A stretch of 64,000 nt of DNA from Dyadobacter sp. (GTDB lineage Bacteria > Bacteroidota > Bacteroidia > Cytophagales > Spirosomataceae). The notes under the pieces are model-generated. The model ran no database searches. It was given only the letters and a program-made list of their open reading frames with translations, and was not told where the DNA came from. This document shows positions 52,273-60,876 of this stretch, in pieces (positions within the stretch are counted from its first letter, which is position 1; every line of letters begins with the position of its first letter). Position numbers and translations under genes: made by a program. Location of the stretch: positions 806,001 through 870,000 of the forward strand of contig NZ_JAGIAS010000002.1 in the NCBI RefSeq assembly GCF_017744695.1, in the 5' to 3' direction.

Positions 52273-52466
52273 AAATTTGTCGGGCACAAATGGCCCCAGA
52301 GGGGCTACCTGTTTCTAGCACGCCCCTGCCACGACAACGCCCGGCTCCGGAGGAGCCTCCTGGCCAGCAACACAGGATACCCCTGCCGGAGTGCGAAAAT
52401 GTAATTCAAATGCATTGCTATAAACAAGATGGCCCTCCGGGCCCCGCAAAAAACACGCTTTTAAGG

Positions 52467-52530
52467 TTCAATCATTCAATCATTCAATCATTCAATCATT
52501 CAATCATTCAATCATTCAATCACTAAATCA
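52467..52530 (+). repeat. 8-bp tandem repeat TTCAATCA, seven copies, directly upstream of a start codon
   Basis: Seven perfect TTCAATCA units (52467-52522) followed by one degenerate unit CTAAATCA, ending 8 bp before the ATG at 52539. It therefore lies in the leader/promoter spacing of the DUF1223 gene, where slippage could change expression. Confidence 0.92.
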
Positions 52531-52538
52531 CCAAAATC

Positions 52539-53333
52539 ATGAAAACCAACATCATCACCTCGCTTTTCTTCTTCATTTGCTTCACCATATCCGCGATGGC
52601 TTCTGATTTAAATCCTAAAACTACCGCTGACGAAAACACCGCGAACAAAGGCTTCGCCGTCGTCGAACTATTCACCTCGGAAGGCTGTTCGAGCTGCCCG
52701 CCGGCTGATAAGCTGCTGGCGAAAATCCAGGAAGAGCATGCAGGCAAGCCGGTTTACCTTCTCGCATTCCACGTCGATTACTGGAACCACCAGGGATGGC
52801 GCGATGTATTCAGCGAGAAAGACTTTACTAAGCGGCAGTACCAGTATGCCGGCTGGCTCAACCTCGAAACGGTTTACACGCCGCAGGTGGTCGTAAACGG
52901 TAAACTCGAACTGATCGGCTCACAGGAAGAAACGCTGAGACGCGCATTGAATATCGAACTTAAATCGGCAGCTCCGGCGCAGCTGAACGCCGAAGCGCAA
53001 ATCGAAGCGGGCAAGCTGAAACTGGCATATCAAACGACGAATGCTGGCCGCAGTACCGCTTTACAGGTTGTATTGGTTCAAAAAGTAGCACATACGATGG
53101 TAAAACGCGGCGAGAATGCCGGTCGTTTACTCCCGCACGTACAAATCGTCCGCCGGATACAGAGCTTCCCGGCAGCAGGCAGCGGTAATGTGGCCGTGAA
53201 CCTGCCCGAAGGATTTGACCCGAACGACTGGGAAGTGATCACGTTCCTGCAAAATACGCAGACAGGCGCTATTGTCGCAGCGGACAGACCCGTTATTGAC
53301 GGTGGGTTGCTGACGACTGACCGCCGACCCTAA
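52539..53333 (+). CDS. DUF1223 thioredoxin-like exported protein
   Basis: A 264-residue exported protein with a signal peptide (MKTNIITSLFFFICFTISAM) and the DUF1223 domain: VVELFTSEGCSSCPPADKLL with a CxxC redox pair, then FHVDYWNHQGWRDVFSEKDF and TPQVVVNGKLELIGS. The family is thioredoxin-like with unclear function. The last residues (LLTTDRRP) are encoded by the left arm of a GACCGCCGAC palindrome, so its C-terminus seems to have been altered by repeat insertion. Confidence 0.9.
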   Translation: MKTNIITSLFFFICFTISAMASDLNPKTTADENTANKGFAVVELFTSEGCSSCPPADKLLAKIQEEHAGKPVYLLAFHVDYWNHQGWRDVFSEKDFTKRQYQYAGWLNLETVYTPQVVVNGKLELIGSQEETLRRALNIELKSAAPAQLNAEAQIEAGKLKLAYQTTNAGRSTALQVVLVQKVAHTMVKRGENAGRLLPHVQIVRRIQSFPAAGSGNVAVNLPEGFDPNDWEVITFLQNTQTGAIVAADRPVIDGGLLTTDRRP

Positions 53334-53380
53334 CGATCATCACACCGTATTCGGCCGTCGGCGGTCAGCCGTCAGCGGTC
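53311..53380 (+). repeat. GACCGCCGAC-type inverted repeat overlapping a gene end
   Basis: Arms CTGACGACTGACCGCCGAC (53311-53329) and GTCGGCGGTCAGCCGTCAG (about 53358-53376), one mismatch, loop about 28 nt. The left arm is inside the last codons of the DUF1223 gene; the right arm ends about 20 bp before the next ATG at 53396. Confidence 0.82.
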
Positions 53381-53395
53381 CCAAACTCAACCATC

Positions 53396-53893
53396 ATGAA
53401 AAGCCTCATAACATTCATCCTCGCAACCATCACATTAGCCGCATGCCACGACTCCCGCAAGCTCACGCCTGCACCCGAAACGATCTTCGACGACAATGGC
53501 CTGCACGTGATCACCTCGTTCCATAACGACCGTACCCGTACTATTTCGGTACTTTACGGTAACGACAAGGCCCTCGCACATGCCAGCCAAGAGCAGTTCG
53601 CACACACGCCCGGCGTGGCGACGCGCGGCGTACCGACGCCCGGCGTGGCGACGCCCGGCGAAGTTTTCAAGCTGGTCACGTGGGACCTGAAACAAAACCC
53701 GCTGTGGTTCGGGAGCAATATCAACGGCGGTTTGCAGACGGTGGAGACAGTAACCGTTTCGGCCGGTGAATCGGGCCCGGCGATCAGCTACGTTTTGGAG
53801 AATCCGACTCAAAAAAATGGCAAAAATGCCGTTTCAAGCAATGCGGAGCGGATTAGTTTTATATTTGCCCAACGGGCGTCTGTTTTCCCGTAA
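53396..53893 (+). CDS. Small lipoprotein, possibly a haem-less P460-like relative
   Basis: A 165-residue predicted lipoprotein (signal MKSLITFILATITLAACHDS, lipobox LAAC). The middle holds four five-residue repeats (TPGVA, TRGVP, TPGVA, TPGEV) coded by 15-bp DNA units at 53606-53665. The segment RTISVLYGNDKALAHA and later FKLVTWDLKQNPLWFGSNIN loosely resemble the P460 domain of the gene at 51235 (RIIYGNDVAVKA; VIVKVVW), but no CxxCH motif is present. Family link is only suggestive; function unknown. The histidine kinase gene follows 18 bp later. Confidence 0.65.
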   Translation: MKSLITFILATITLAACHDSRKLTPAPETIFDDNGLHVITSFHNDRTRTISVLYGNDKALAHASQEQFAHTPGVATRGVPTPGVATPGEVFKLVTWDLKQNPLWFGSNINGGLQTVETVTVSAGESGPAISYVLENPTQKNGKNAVSSNAERISFIFAQRASVFP

Positions 53894-53911
53894 ACCGGTT
53901 CACGAACACTT

Positions 53912-54931
53912 ATGGTACAAAAGACATTCAGGGTTTCGGCGGTAATCGTCTGGCTGAGCTCCTTGTCGCTGGGCGTGCTCACCACTGTCCCCAAAATAGC
54001 CGAGAAGCATCCCAATGGTTTCGAAGCGATTACCAGCGCGTTGATCACCACCTCGTTTACATTGTTTGTGTGGTATTTCAATATCTATTCGCTGCCCAAG
54101 TTTACGAAGGGACACGCATCGAACGGTTTTTCCTACCCGCTGCTGTTCCGAAGCATCGCCATCGGTATCGTGCTGATGTTCGTGATGGTAGGCTCGCAGA
54201 AGCTGGCGATCCCGTCGCTGGATTTCGGCCCGGTGGTACTGATGTTCGAAGTGCGGGGGATCATGATCAATCTGATCTTCTATATGCTGCTGCATTTACT
54301 CTACCAGACCCACCGCAACCAGCAGGTGATCCTCGAACTCGAGCGCAGCAAGGCCGATAACCTCGGGGCACAATATGAATTGCTGAAACAACAGGTCAAC
54401 CCGCATTTCCTTTTTAACAGCCTCAGCACCCTGAAATCGATGGTTGAGCTGGAAGACAAGAACAGCGTCGACTTCATCCTTAAACTGTCTGATTTTTACA
54501 GATTTACACTGGAAAACAGGAAACTGGACCTGATCAGTCTCGCAGAGGAGATCGAAATACTCGATGCTTATATGTATTTGCTCAAAGCGCGGTTTGAAGA
54601 GGGTATCGAGCTGGAATACCGGATCCCGGAGGATGTTTACCGGACCTGGATACCTCCGTTCACCCTGCAACTGCTCGTCGAGAACTGCATCAAGCACAAT
54701 GTCGTTTCACTCGACAAACCGCTCCACATTGCGATATATGAAGAGAACGGCCTGCTGATCGTCGAAAACCCACTGCAATTGAAGAAAAACCCCGAGCATT
54801 CCACCGAAGTAGGGCTCGACAATATTAACCGGCGGTATTTCCACCTGCTGAACCAAAAAATACAAATCGAGAACGACCAGGAATATTTCAGGGTCAAACT
54901 GCCACTTATTCATGAAAATCGTAATCATTGA
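53912..54931 (+). CDS. LytS-type sensor histidine kinase
   Basis: A 339-residue membrane kinase. Four predicted helices fill residues 1-125. The His-kinase domain begins with the phosphoacceptor in NPHFLFNSLSTLKSMVE, then LSDFYRFTLENRKLDLISLA and the N-box/ATP region LQLLVENCIKHNVVS; the degenerate G-box (VGLDNINRRYFHLL) is typical of this class. It overlaps the LytTR regulator gene by 20 bp. The signal is unknown; neighbouring redox/haem genes are possible targets only by position. Confidence 0.93.
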   Translation: MVQKTFRVSAVIVWLSSLSLGVLTTVPKIAEKHPNGFEAITSALITTSFTLFVWYFNIYSLPKFTKGHASNGFSYPLLFRSIAIGIVLMFVMVGSQKLAIPSLDFGPVVLMFEVRGIMINLIFYMLLHLLYQTHRNQQVILELERSKADNLGAQYELLKQQVNPHFLFNSLSTLKSMVELEDKNSVDFILKLSDFYRFTLENRKLDLISLAEEIEILDAYMYLLKARFEEGIELEYRIPEDVYRTWIPPFTLQLLVENCIKHNVVSLDKPLHIAIYEENGLLIVENPLQLKKNPEHSTEVGLDNINRRYFHLLNQKIQIENDQEYFRVKLPLIHENRNH

Positions 54932-55679
54932 AGACGAAATTAAAACGGCCCGTTCGCTGGCGCAGCTGATCACGACCCTCCGCCCCGAGGCAGAGGTGGT
55001 AGCGACGATCCAGAGCGTGGAACGGGCCGTTTCCTACCTCACGGAAATGCCCCAGCCCGATCTGATATTCATGGATATCCAGCTTTCCGACGGTATTTGT
55101 TTTGAAATTTTCGAAGCGGTGAAAGTGGTGCCTCCGGTTATATTCTGTACGGCTTACGACCATTATGCAATCGAGGCATTCAAGGCCAACGGCATCGATT
55201 ATCTGCTCAAACCATTTAAAAAAGAGCACATTGAAGGAGCGCTGGACAAGCTAAGCCAGTTGAAAAGCTATTTCTCCGCCGAAAAACCGCTGGTACCTGA
55301 GCTCGAATTGCTTCTGAAAAGGCTCGGCGAACCGGAAGGCAAAAAGAGCTTCCTGGTTTTCAAACAAAACAAATACATTACCATCAAAACCGAGACGATC
55401 GCTTTCTTTTACATTCACAACGAAACCACCTGGCTGCGTACGTTCGACAACCAGGACTACACCATCACGCAGCCGCTGGAAGAAGTGCAGGGTATGGTAT
55501 CATCGTCGCAATTTTACCGGTTGAACCGCCAGTACCTGGTCAATTTTGATGCGGTGAAAGAAGTAGAGCATTACTTTTCGAGAAAGCTGTTTATCAAACT
55601 CACGATCCCGACGCCCGAAAAACTGCTGATAGGAAAAGAGAAAGTCAGTCATTTTCTCGGCTGGCTCGAAAACCGCTAG
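54912..55679 (+). CDS. LytTR family response regulator
   Basis: A 255-residue regulator: receiver domain with acidic IIEDE, phosphoacceptor Asp in DLIFMDIQLSDGICFEIF and Lys in YLLKPFKKEHI, then a LytTR DNA-binding domain (FLVFKQNKYITIKTETIAFF; LEEVQGMVSSSQFYRLNRQY). LytTR proteins bind tandem direct repeats at promoters. Its ATG lies inside the kinase gene, so the two are co-translated. Confidence 0.94.
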   Translation: MKIVIIEDEIKTARSLAQLITTLRPEAEVVATIQSVERAVSYLTEMPQPDLIFMDIQLSDGICFEIFEAVKVVPPVIFCTAYDHYAIEAFKANGIDYLLKPFKKEHIEGALDKLSQLKSYFSAEKPLVPELELLLKRLGEPEGKKSFLVFKQNKYITIKTETIAFFYIHNETTWLRTFDNQDYTITQPLEEVQGMVSSSQFYRLNRQYLVNFDAVKEVEHYFSRKLFIKLTIPTPEKLLIGKEKVSHFLGWLENR

Positions 55680-55704
55680 CCGCTGGCCGCGCGCGGCCAA
55701 AAAG

Positions 55705-55741
55705 AAAAATCCATTGAACATAATATGATCAATGGATTTTT
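55705..55741 (+). terminator. Rho-independent terminator of the kinase/regulator operon
   Basis: Thirteen-bp stem AAAAATCCATTGA/TCAATGGATTTTT with an 11-nt loop and a terminal T-run, 26 bp after the regulator stop. The A-run on the left arm also makes it usable from the opposite strand. Confidence 0.9.
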
Positions 55742-55857
55742 AACTACATAACTCAATAGCAATAACCGTACTTGGTGCACTTGTTATTGTGTTCGAAAGA
55801 TATCGTTAAGAAGCAGGCGGTGTGATTAAAAATGAATTAAAAATGCACCTGCTCTTC

Positions 55858-56538
55858 TCAGATCGTGATGGACTCCCCTATTTCCGGTAAATGCAGCGTC
55901 AGGCCGGCATCCGCAAAAGCCTTGATCGCCGCCGCCTTATCGATCTTGATAAACCCGAAGGTATCGTAATGCACGCCCAGTACCTGGGTCACGCCGAGCA
56001 ATTTAGCCGCTTCAATAGCATCTTCAATTCCCATCGTGAGCACGTCGCCGATCGGTAGTGCCGCAAAATCCAGTTTTGCCCATTTCGGGATGAGCGACAT
56101 ATCCAGCGTCAACGCTGTATCCCCGCTGTAATAGAAGTTTCCGTCTTCGGTTTTAAATGCAAACCCCTCGGCCACACCGGCATAACTACCATCCTGGAAG
56201 CTGCTGGAATGCACGGCGGCAGTCCCCTTCGCAATGCCGAAATCGAACACCCATTTGCCGCCCGGGTTCAACGGATGCACATTCTTCACCCCCTGCGCAC
56301 CGAAATGCGTGTAGAGCTCCCAGCTGCCCACCACCATCGCATCGTTGTTGTTAGCGATCTTCACCACATCATGCGAGTGATCGAAATGGCCGTGTGAAAC
56401 AAAAATATAATCTACGCTGATGTCGTCCGGATTAATGCCTTTGGCCAGTTCATTGCCTGAAATAAAGGGATCGAACAGGATCGTTTTGCCCCCCGCGACT
56501 ACGGAGAAACACGAGTGACCGTAATAGGTAATTTTCAT
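55858..56538 (-). CDS. UPF0173-type metal-dependent hydrolase (MBL fold)
   Basis: A 226-residue metallo-beta-lactamase-fold hydrolase. MKITYYGHSCFSVVAGGKTI opens the protein; metal ligands are in FVSHGHFDHSHDVVK (HxHxDH), VHSSSFQDGSYAGVAEGFAF, YYSGDTALTLDM (Asp) and VLGVHYDTFGFI (His). Function of this family is not established. It is a single gene; its end is 115 bp from the LytTR terminator of the convergent operon. Confidence 0.92.
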   Translation of the reverse strand: MKITYYGHSCFSVVAGGKTILFDPFISGNELAKGINPDDISVDYIFVSHGHFDHSHDVVKIANNNDAMVVGSWELYTHFGAQGVKNVHPLNPGGKWVFDFGIAKGTAAVHSSSFQDGSYAGVAEGFAFKTEDGNFYYSGDTALTLDMSLIPKWAKLDFAALPIGDVLTMGIEDAIEAAKLLGVTQVLGVHYDTFGFIKIDKAAAIKAFADAGLTLHLPEIGESITI

Positions 56539-56790
56539 CGTTTCAGTTTTTCATGTAATAATACAGCCGTGCCGGGAGCTCTCAAAATGATGCTGGCACA
56601 AAAAAATTGGCCGGGTGCATCCCGTGCTTAATCGTTCATTTTACCCAATCCGGGCACATGTAACCGAAAGTATTCTAATACAGCGATTTATGGGGAAAAA
56701 TTTTCCCGGCTTTGTTGGAAATATGTAAAAGTACTTCTACATTCGTGAGCATTTACGAGTGCGAATTAAAATTCACTATCTAATTCTTTC
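56539..56790. other. Divergent intergenic region before the chaperone-usher-like cluster
   Basis: About 250 bp between the hydrolase (minus) and the cluster (plus). It is AT-rich near the cluster start and should contain its promoter. No clear TAnnTTTG/TTG pair or operator palindrome was found. Confidence 0.5.
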
Positions 56791-57363
56791 ATGATTATGA
56801 AAAACCGTTTCTCCCTCTTCTCGTTCATGTTTGTGGTGATGTTGGCCGGCTTCACAAGCCGTGCAGTGGCCCAAGACACACAAACCGACAACCACCAGAT
56901 CTCCGTGGTGGTACCTGTTGTAGCTTTGCTTGACCTTGAAACCTCCGCAACCAAAAATTTTACAGCCAGTTTTACCAAACCCACCAATGATGAAGCGGGT
57001 GAGAAGATCCTGGCACCTGCCGCCAACAGCACCATCTGGCTCAACTACACGTCGATCCAGGCAGGAACTACTACCAAGAAAGTGAATGTGAAAGCCAATG
57101 CGGTTGTGGATGGTGTGGATATTCACCTCGTGGCCGCTGCTGCTGCCGGCGGTGCGGGTACAAAAGGAACACCAACTGCCGGTTTCAACCTGACGACAAG
57201 CGATCAGACGCTCATTTCAGACATCGGAAGCGCGTACACGGCTTCGGGACCAACCAGCGGACACCAGCTGACCTACACGTTTATCGCCGATGATGCCAAC
57301 TACGCAAACCTGCGTTCAGGCTCGACGACCGTTACAGTGACGTATACGCTCGCGGATAACTAA
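56791..57363 (+). CDS. Exported subunit-like protein 1 of the chaperone-usher-like cluster
   Basis: A 190-residue exported protein, or 188 from the ATG at 56797. The signal peptide is FSLFSFMFVVMLAGFTSRAV then AQDTQ. The body is all-beta and rich in Thr, Val and Ala: QISVVVPVVALLDLETSATK, NSTIWLNYTSIQAGTTTKKV. The last strand (YANLRSGSTTVTVTYTLADN) is closely related to the end of the protein at 60873. No cysteines. It is the first and probably the most highly expressed gene of a five-gene cluster, which fits a major structural subunit. The next gene starts 9 bp later. No named family recognised. Confidence 0.78.
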   Translation: MIMKNRFSLFSFMFVVMLAGFTSRAVAQDTQTDNHQISVVVPVVALLDLETSATKNFTASFTKPTNDEAGEKILAPAANSTIWLNYTSIQAGTTTKKVNVKANAVVDGVDIHLVAAAAAGGAGTKGTPTAGFNLTTSDQTLISDIGSAYTASGPTSGHQLTYTFIADDANYANLRSGSTTVTVTYTLADN

Positions 57364-57371
57364 GACTCTGA

Positions 57372-58154
57372 ATGAAATGGATTGCCTTACTCAGCATGAT
57401 GCTACTGATGCCCCGGTATGTACGGGCATCGGTAGTGATCTTGAACGGATTGACGCACAACCACAGCATTCCGACGCCGGCCACGAAGGTACAGGGGACC
57501 ATTAAGGTCAAAAATGACGGCGGAAAGGACTCCCGTATACTGGTATACCGTCAGGACCTCGTTTCGCAATGCGATCAGCAGGCGGCTTACCCGGAGATCG
57601 GTAGCCACGGCAGGTCGCTCGGAGCAGGTCTGAAAACGAATGTCGACGAGCGGGTGATCGCTACCAAAGAAGAGTACGACCTGCGGTACACGATCGAAGC
57701 CGATCCGGACCGCCAGCCGGGCACTTACTGGGAGGTCATTATGGTGGAAGTAGCCGACCCTGTGCGCGAAGAATCGCATAGCGGCATTCAGGTCAATTCG
57801 AAAGTACGTTACGCCATTCAGGTGATCGTGGACATCGGGCCGGTGGAAGGGCCACCCCTGTCCTATGAAAAGGTCATTTACGAAAAGGTTTCCGCCGACC
57901 AATCGGTTCTGAAAGTGGTCCTGAAGAACAACGGTGCATACGGCGCGCGTACAAATGTCATGCTCGAAGTTTACGACAGCAACGGTAACAAACTCAAAAC
58001 TACGCAGCCTAACACCCGGATGCTTTACCCGGGCAATTGCAGCACGTTTGAGATACCCATTACCGACGTGCCGAAAGGCAAGTACGACTGCGTGATCATC
58101 GCCGACACCAAAAAAGACCTGTTCGGTTCGAACATTTCTTTACAGATTGAATAA
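57372..58154 (+). CDS. Periplasmic chaperone-like protein (pilus-chaperone style)
   Basis: A 260-residue exported protein: signal MKWIALLSMMLLMPRYVRAS, then two Ig-like domains. The first (SVVILNGLTHNHSIPTPATK; GTIKVKNDGGKDSRILVYRQ) has the strand pattern of fimbrial or archaic-type pilus chaperones; the second (VLKVVLKNNGAYGARTNVML; FEIPITDVPKGKYDCVIIAD) is also Ig-like. It sits directly before a large barrel gene with which it overlaps by eight bases. The chaperone role is inferred from fold pattern and order. It could also be a stalk or adaptor protein. Confidence 0.72.
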   Translation: MKWIALLSMMLLMPRYVRASVVILNGLTHNHSIPTPATKVQGTIKVKNDGGKDSRILVYRQDLVSQCDQQAAYPEIGSHGRSLGAGLKTNVDERVIATKEEYDLRYTIEADPDRQPGTYWEVIMVEVADPVREESHSGIQVNSKVRYAIQVIVDIGPVEGPPLSYEKVIYEKVSADQSVLKVVLKNNGAYGARTNVMLEVYDSNGNKLKTTQPNTRMLYPGNCSTFEIPITDVPKGKYDCVIIADTKKDLFGSNISLQIE

Positions 58155-60876
58155 TCCTCCTCTCCCATTGTACCGGCTCATCGCCATATTACTTTTAATG
58201 ACAGGACTGAATGGTTACGGGCAGGCGCCGGTAACCGTCAGCCTGGCAAATGTGCCGGACGTGGTTGTTCCTGGCGGGCATATCACGTTGTTCTTTGATG
58301 TGAAGTCTACCTCACCCCTACCTGATTCGCTGCGGGAAGAAATACAGTTGCCCGAAAAATGGCGGCTTCTTTCCCAGCGACGTCCGGTAAGGACTGCCGG
58401 AGACCAGCGCATACGTCATTTTTATGTGATTGGAGCACCTGCGGGCTACGCTTCGGGCGAATACCTGGTAAAATTCCTGATTCACGGGAATGGTCGGGAG
58501 GTTACCACACAGGTGCCGCTCACCATCGGGCAAATCCGCAACATCGAGCTGTTTATCGTGACGCAGCCCGAATTTGTCCGCGAAGGGGACACGCTCCGGA
58601 TCACCTATATGATCCGCAATGCGGGCAACAATGCTGAAAAATTCCTTTTGAAATCCGACCACGGCAAGGTCGAAAATATTACCGATAGCCTTACCTTGGA
58701 ACCGGGGGCCGGAACTCATGTAACCGTCTCCCAGGTCATTCCCACCACCGACAACAATGCGTGGCAAGCGTCGTCGAGCCTCTCGGCCATGATGACCGGC
58801 GCCGCCGAGCCGGTGTATTCCGTAACCAGTATACCCGTTTTTTCCTCCAAAGTCAGAAAGATCGACCGCTACTTCCGCTTTCCGGTGGAAGTGGGCGGTG
58901 GATATTTGTCGTATCGCTACGGCGACCGCGAGGTTACCGCCTATCAGTATCAGGCCACCGGCAAGGGGTTCATCGACCAGAAAGAGCGGCACTATGTCGA
59001 TTTCATTATCCGCGGGCCCAACCAGTTCGTATTTCCCGCGGCAGGTACCTACGACCAGTATTCGCTCGATTATGCCTGGCGCAAAAGGCTGCTCGTTTCT
59101 GCGGGCGATTATGTATTGCAGCTCAACAACCTGATGGAATTCGGCCGTTTCGGGCGCGGACTGCGGGTAGAGCAACAGTTCAGGAAAGTGGCCTACACGG
59201 TATTTTACCAGAAAGCGCGATTTTTCATGAACCAGAAAGACTCGTTTGGAGGCAAGTTTTTATACAAATTCAATGAGTCGGCCAATATCGGGGTGCATTA
59301 TGCTTCCAAGAATGTGTTTTTCCATGACCGGCGTTTCTGGTCGCACCTGACGGGCCTGGCCGCGAACGTACACACGAAGGAATTCAACCTGGAAAGTGAA
59401 GTGAGCGCCGGCCAGGCGATCGGCAAAACCGATTACGGCGCATTTTTACGGCTTCAACTGTCCAAAAAGTGGATCAGCGTTACAAGCAATGTCATTTATG
59501 CGGGCAAGCATTTCTATGGCTTTTACAACAACAGCCGGCTGTTCAACAACAATATCGGTTTTAACATTACCCGTAAACTGACCATCGGGGCCAGCAACAA
59601 CTTTTCCGATGTCAACCCCAGCCTCGACGCCACCCTGTACAGCGTTTCGCCTAAAGACCGCAGTTATATAGGCTACGTTTCCTTTCAGCCCGACCAGCGT
59701 AACCGTTTCTTTCTGTTTTATTCCAAAGCCGAACGGAAAGACCGGCAGCAACCTGCGTCATTCCATTATTCCGAGAATTTCAGCAATTTCTCCTACAACC
59801 TTACCTCGCCGAAGTTCACGCTCTTTTACCAGGGGCGCTATGGCTATTCCAAAAACCACCTGGCACCCGACGGAAACGGCCAAAACGAGTCATTTTCCAA
59901 CCAGGTGCAGCCAGCTGTCCGGATTTTTCCGTGGATTTGGGTCGGTGCGTACTTCGAACACCAGCATACCAGCAAGTTCTCAACGTCGGGCACGGTTGAA
60001 AATCTGTTCTTTTACGGGGGAAATGCACGGATCAATATCAAAAGAAACCTGTATGCGAGCTTCCTTTACCGCAACAACTACGCCCCCGACGAATTATACG
60101 TGCGAAGAAGTTTTGTGGACGCTTCGCTCCTGCTGGATTTGAAAAGACACGTTTTCACATTCTCCGGAGGCCGCTCCTATATCCCCAACGTAGCCAACAC
60201 CGACCAGAACACGCTTTTTTTCAGCCTTAAATATGCATTACGACTGAATGTCCCCCTTGGGCGGAAGAAAAATATCGGCACGGTAATGGGCCAGCTCACA
60301 GGTTTCGGATACCGCAAGCAGGGTAATCTCATCCAGCTCGGCAGCCACAAGTTCATGACCGACAGCACGGGCATGTTTACTTTCAATGGCGTAGCGCCCG
60401 ACCATTATTACCTGAGCATCACCCAAAACGAATCAGGCAGCGAGGGGGTCGTACCCATGGTACGCATGCCGATGCTGGTAGATGTGCGCCCCGACAGCCT
60501 TAGTGTAGTAGAAATCCCGCTGACGCGCACCGGCAGCATCACGGGCAGGATCGAATTTTTAAAAGCCAAACAAAATGGATTGTCGTCGGTACTGACCGAA
60601 AAACCGCCGGTACTGGTCAAACTGCATGGCGAAAACGGCAGCTACCTGACCGAACTGAACGATAAAGGAGAATTCTCGTTCCGGGAAATACGGCCGGGAG
60701 CCTGGGAAATATCGGTATTTATCCCGGATAGTCAGGACCGCTTCATCGTCGAAGACAGCAATCGCCAGCTCACGGTAGAAACCGACAAAACGCTCGACCT
60801 CACGTTCCGGATCAGGCCGAATGAAAAGCGAATCCATTTTTCGGAAAGAAATTTTGAAGTATCTGTCAAGAAATGA
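58147..60876 (+). CDS. Usher-like outer-membrane barrel with N-terminal Ig and C-terminal regulatory-like domains
   Basis: A 909-residue outer-membrane protein. The start is TTG at 58147, inside the last codons of the chaperone gene, because it gives a full signal (PLPLYRLIAILLLMTGLNGY). Residues 28-235 form two Ig/NEW3-like domains (VTVSLANVPDVVVPGGHITL; VREGDTLRITYMIRNAGNNA). Residues about 240-715 are a beta-barrel with strong alternation (FYQKARFFMNQKDSFGGKFL; ASFLYRNNYAPDELYVRRSF). The C-terminal 190 residues hold two carboxypeptidase-regulatory-like domains (FMTDSTGMFTFNGVAPDHYY; YLTELNDKGEFSFREIRPGA). No TonB plug motif is seen. By order and architecture it resembles a PapC/FimD usher, but sequence similarity is not evident. 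Confidence 0.75.
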   Translation: MNNPPLPLYRLIAILLLMTGLNGYGQAPVTVSLANVPDVVVPGGHITLFFDVKSTSPLPDSLREEIQLPEKWRLLSQRRPVRTAGDQRIRHFYVIGAPAGYASGEYLVKFLIHGNGREVTTQVPLTIGQIRNIELFIVTQPEFVREGDTLRITYMIRNAGNNAEKFLLKSDHGKVENITDSLTLEPGAGTHVTVSQVIPTTDNNAWQASSSLSAMMTGAAEPVYSVTSIPVFSSKVRKIDRYFRFPVEVGGGYLSYRYGDREVTAYQYQATGKGFIDQKERHYVDFIIRGPNQFVFPAAGTYDQYSLDYAWRKRLLVSAGDYVLQLNNLMEFGRFGRGLRVEQQFRKVAYTVFYQKARFFMNQKDSFGGKFLYKFNESANIGVHYASKNVFFHDRRFWSHLTGLAANVHTKEFNLESEVSAGQAIGKTDYGAFLRLQLSKKWISVTSNVIYAGKHFYGFYNNSRLFNNNIGFNITRKLTIGASNNFSDVNPSLDATLYSVSPKDRSYIGYVSFQPDQRNRFFLFYSKAERKDRQQPASFHYSENFSNFSYNLTSPKFTLFYQGRYGYSKNHLAPDGNGQNESFSNQVQPAVRIFPWIWVGAYFEHQHTSKFSTSGTVENLFFYGGNARINIKRNLYASFLYRNNYAPDELYVRRSFVDASLLLDLKRHVFTFSGGRSYIPNVANTDQNTLFFSLKYALRLNVPLGRKKNIGTVMGQLTGFGYRKQGNLIQLGSHKFMTDSTGMFTFNGVAPDHYYLSITQNESGSEGVVPMVRMPMLVDVRPDSLSVVEIPLTRTGSITGRIEFLKAKQNGLSSVLTEKPPVLVKLHGENGSYLTELNDKGEFSFREIRPGAWEISVFIPDSQDRFIVEDSNRQLTVETDKTLDLTFRIRPNEKRIHFSERNFEVSVKK

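Noticed and set aside
52467..52530. Possible CRISPR-like array
   Set aside because: The 8-bp unit is directly tandem with no spacers; it is a simple sequence repeat.
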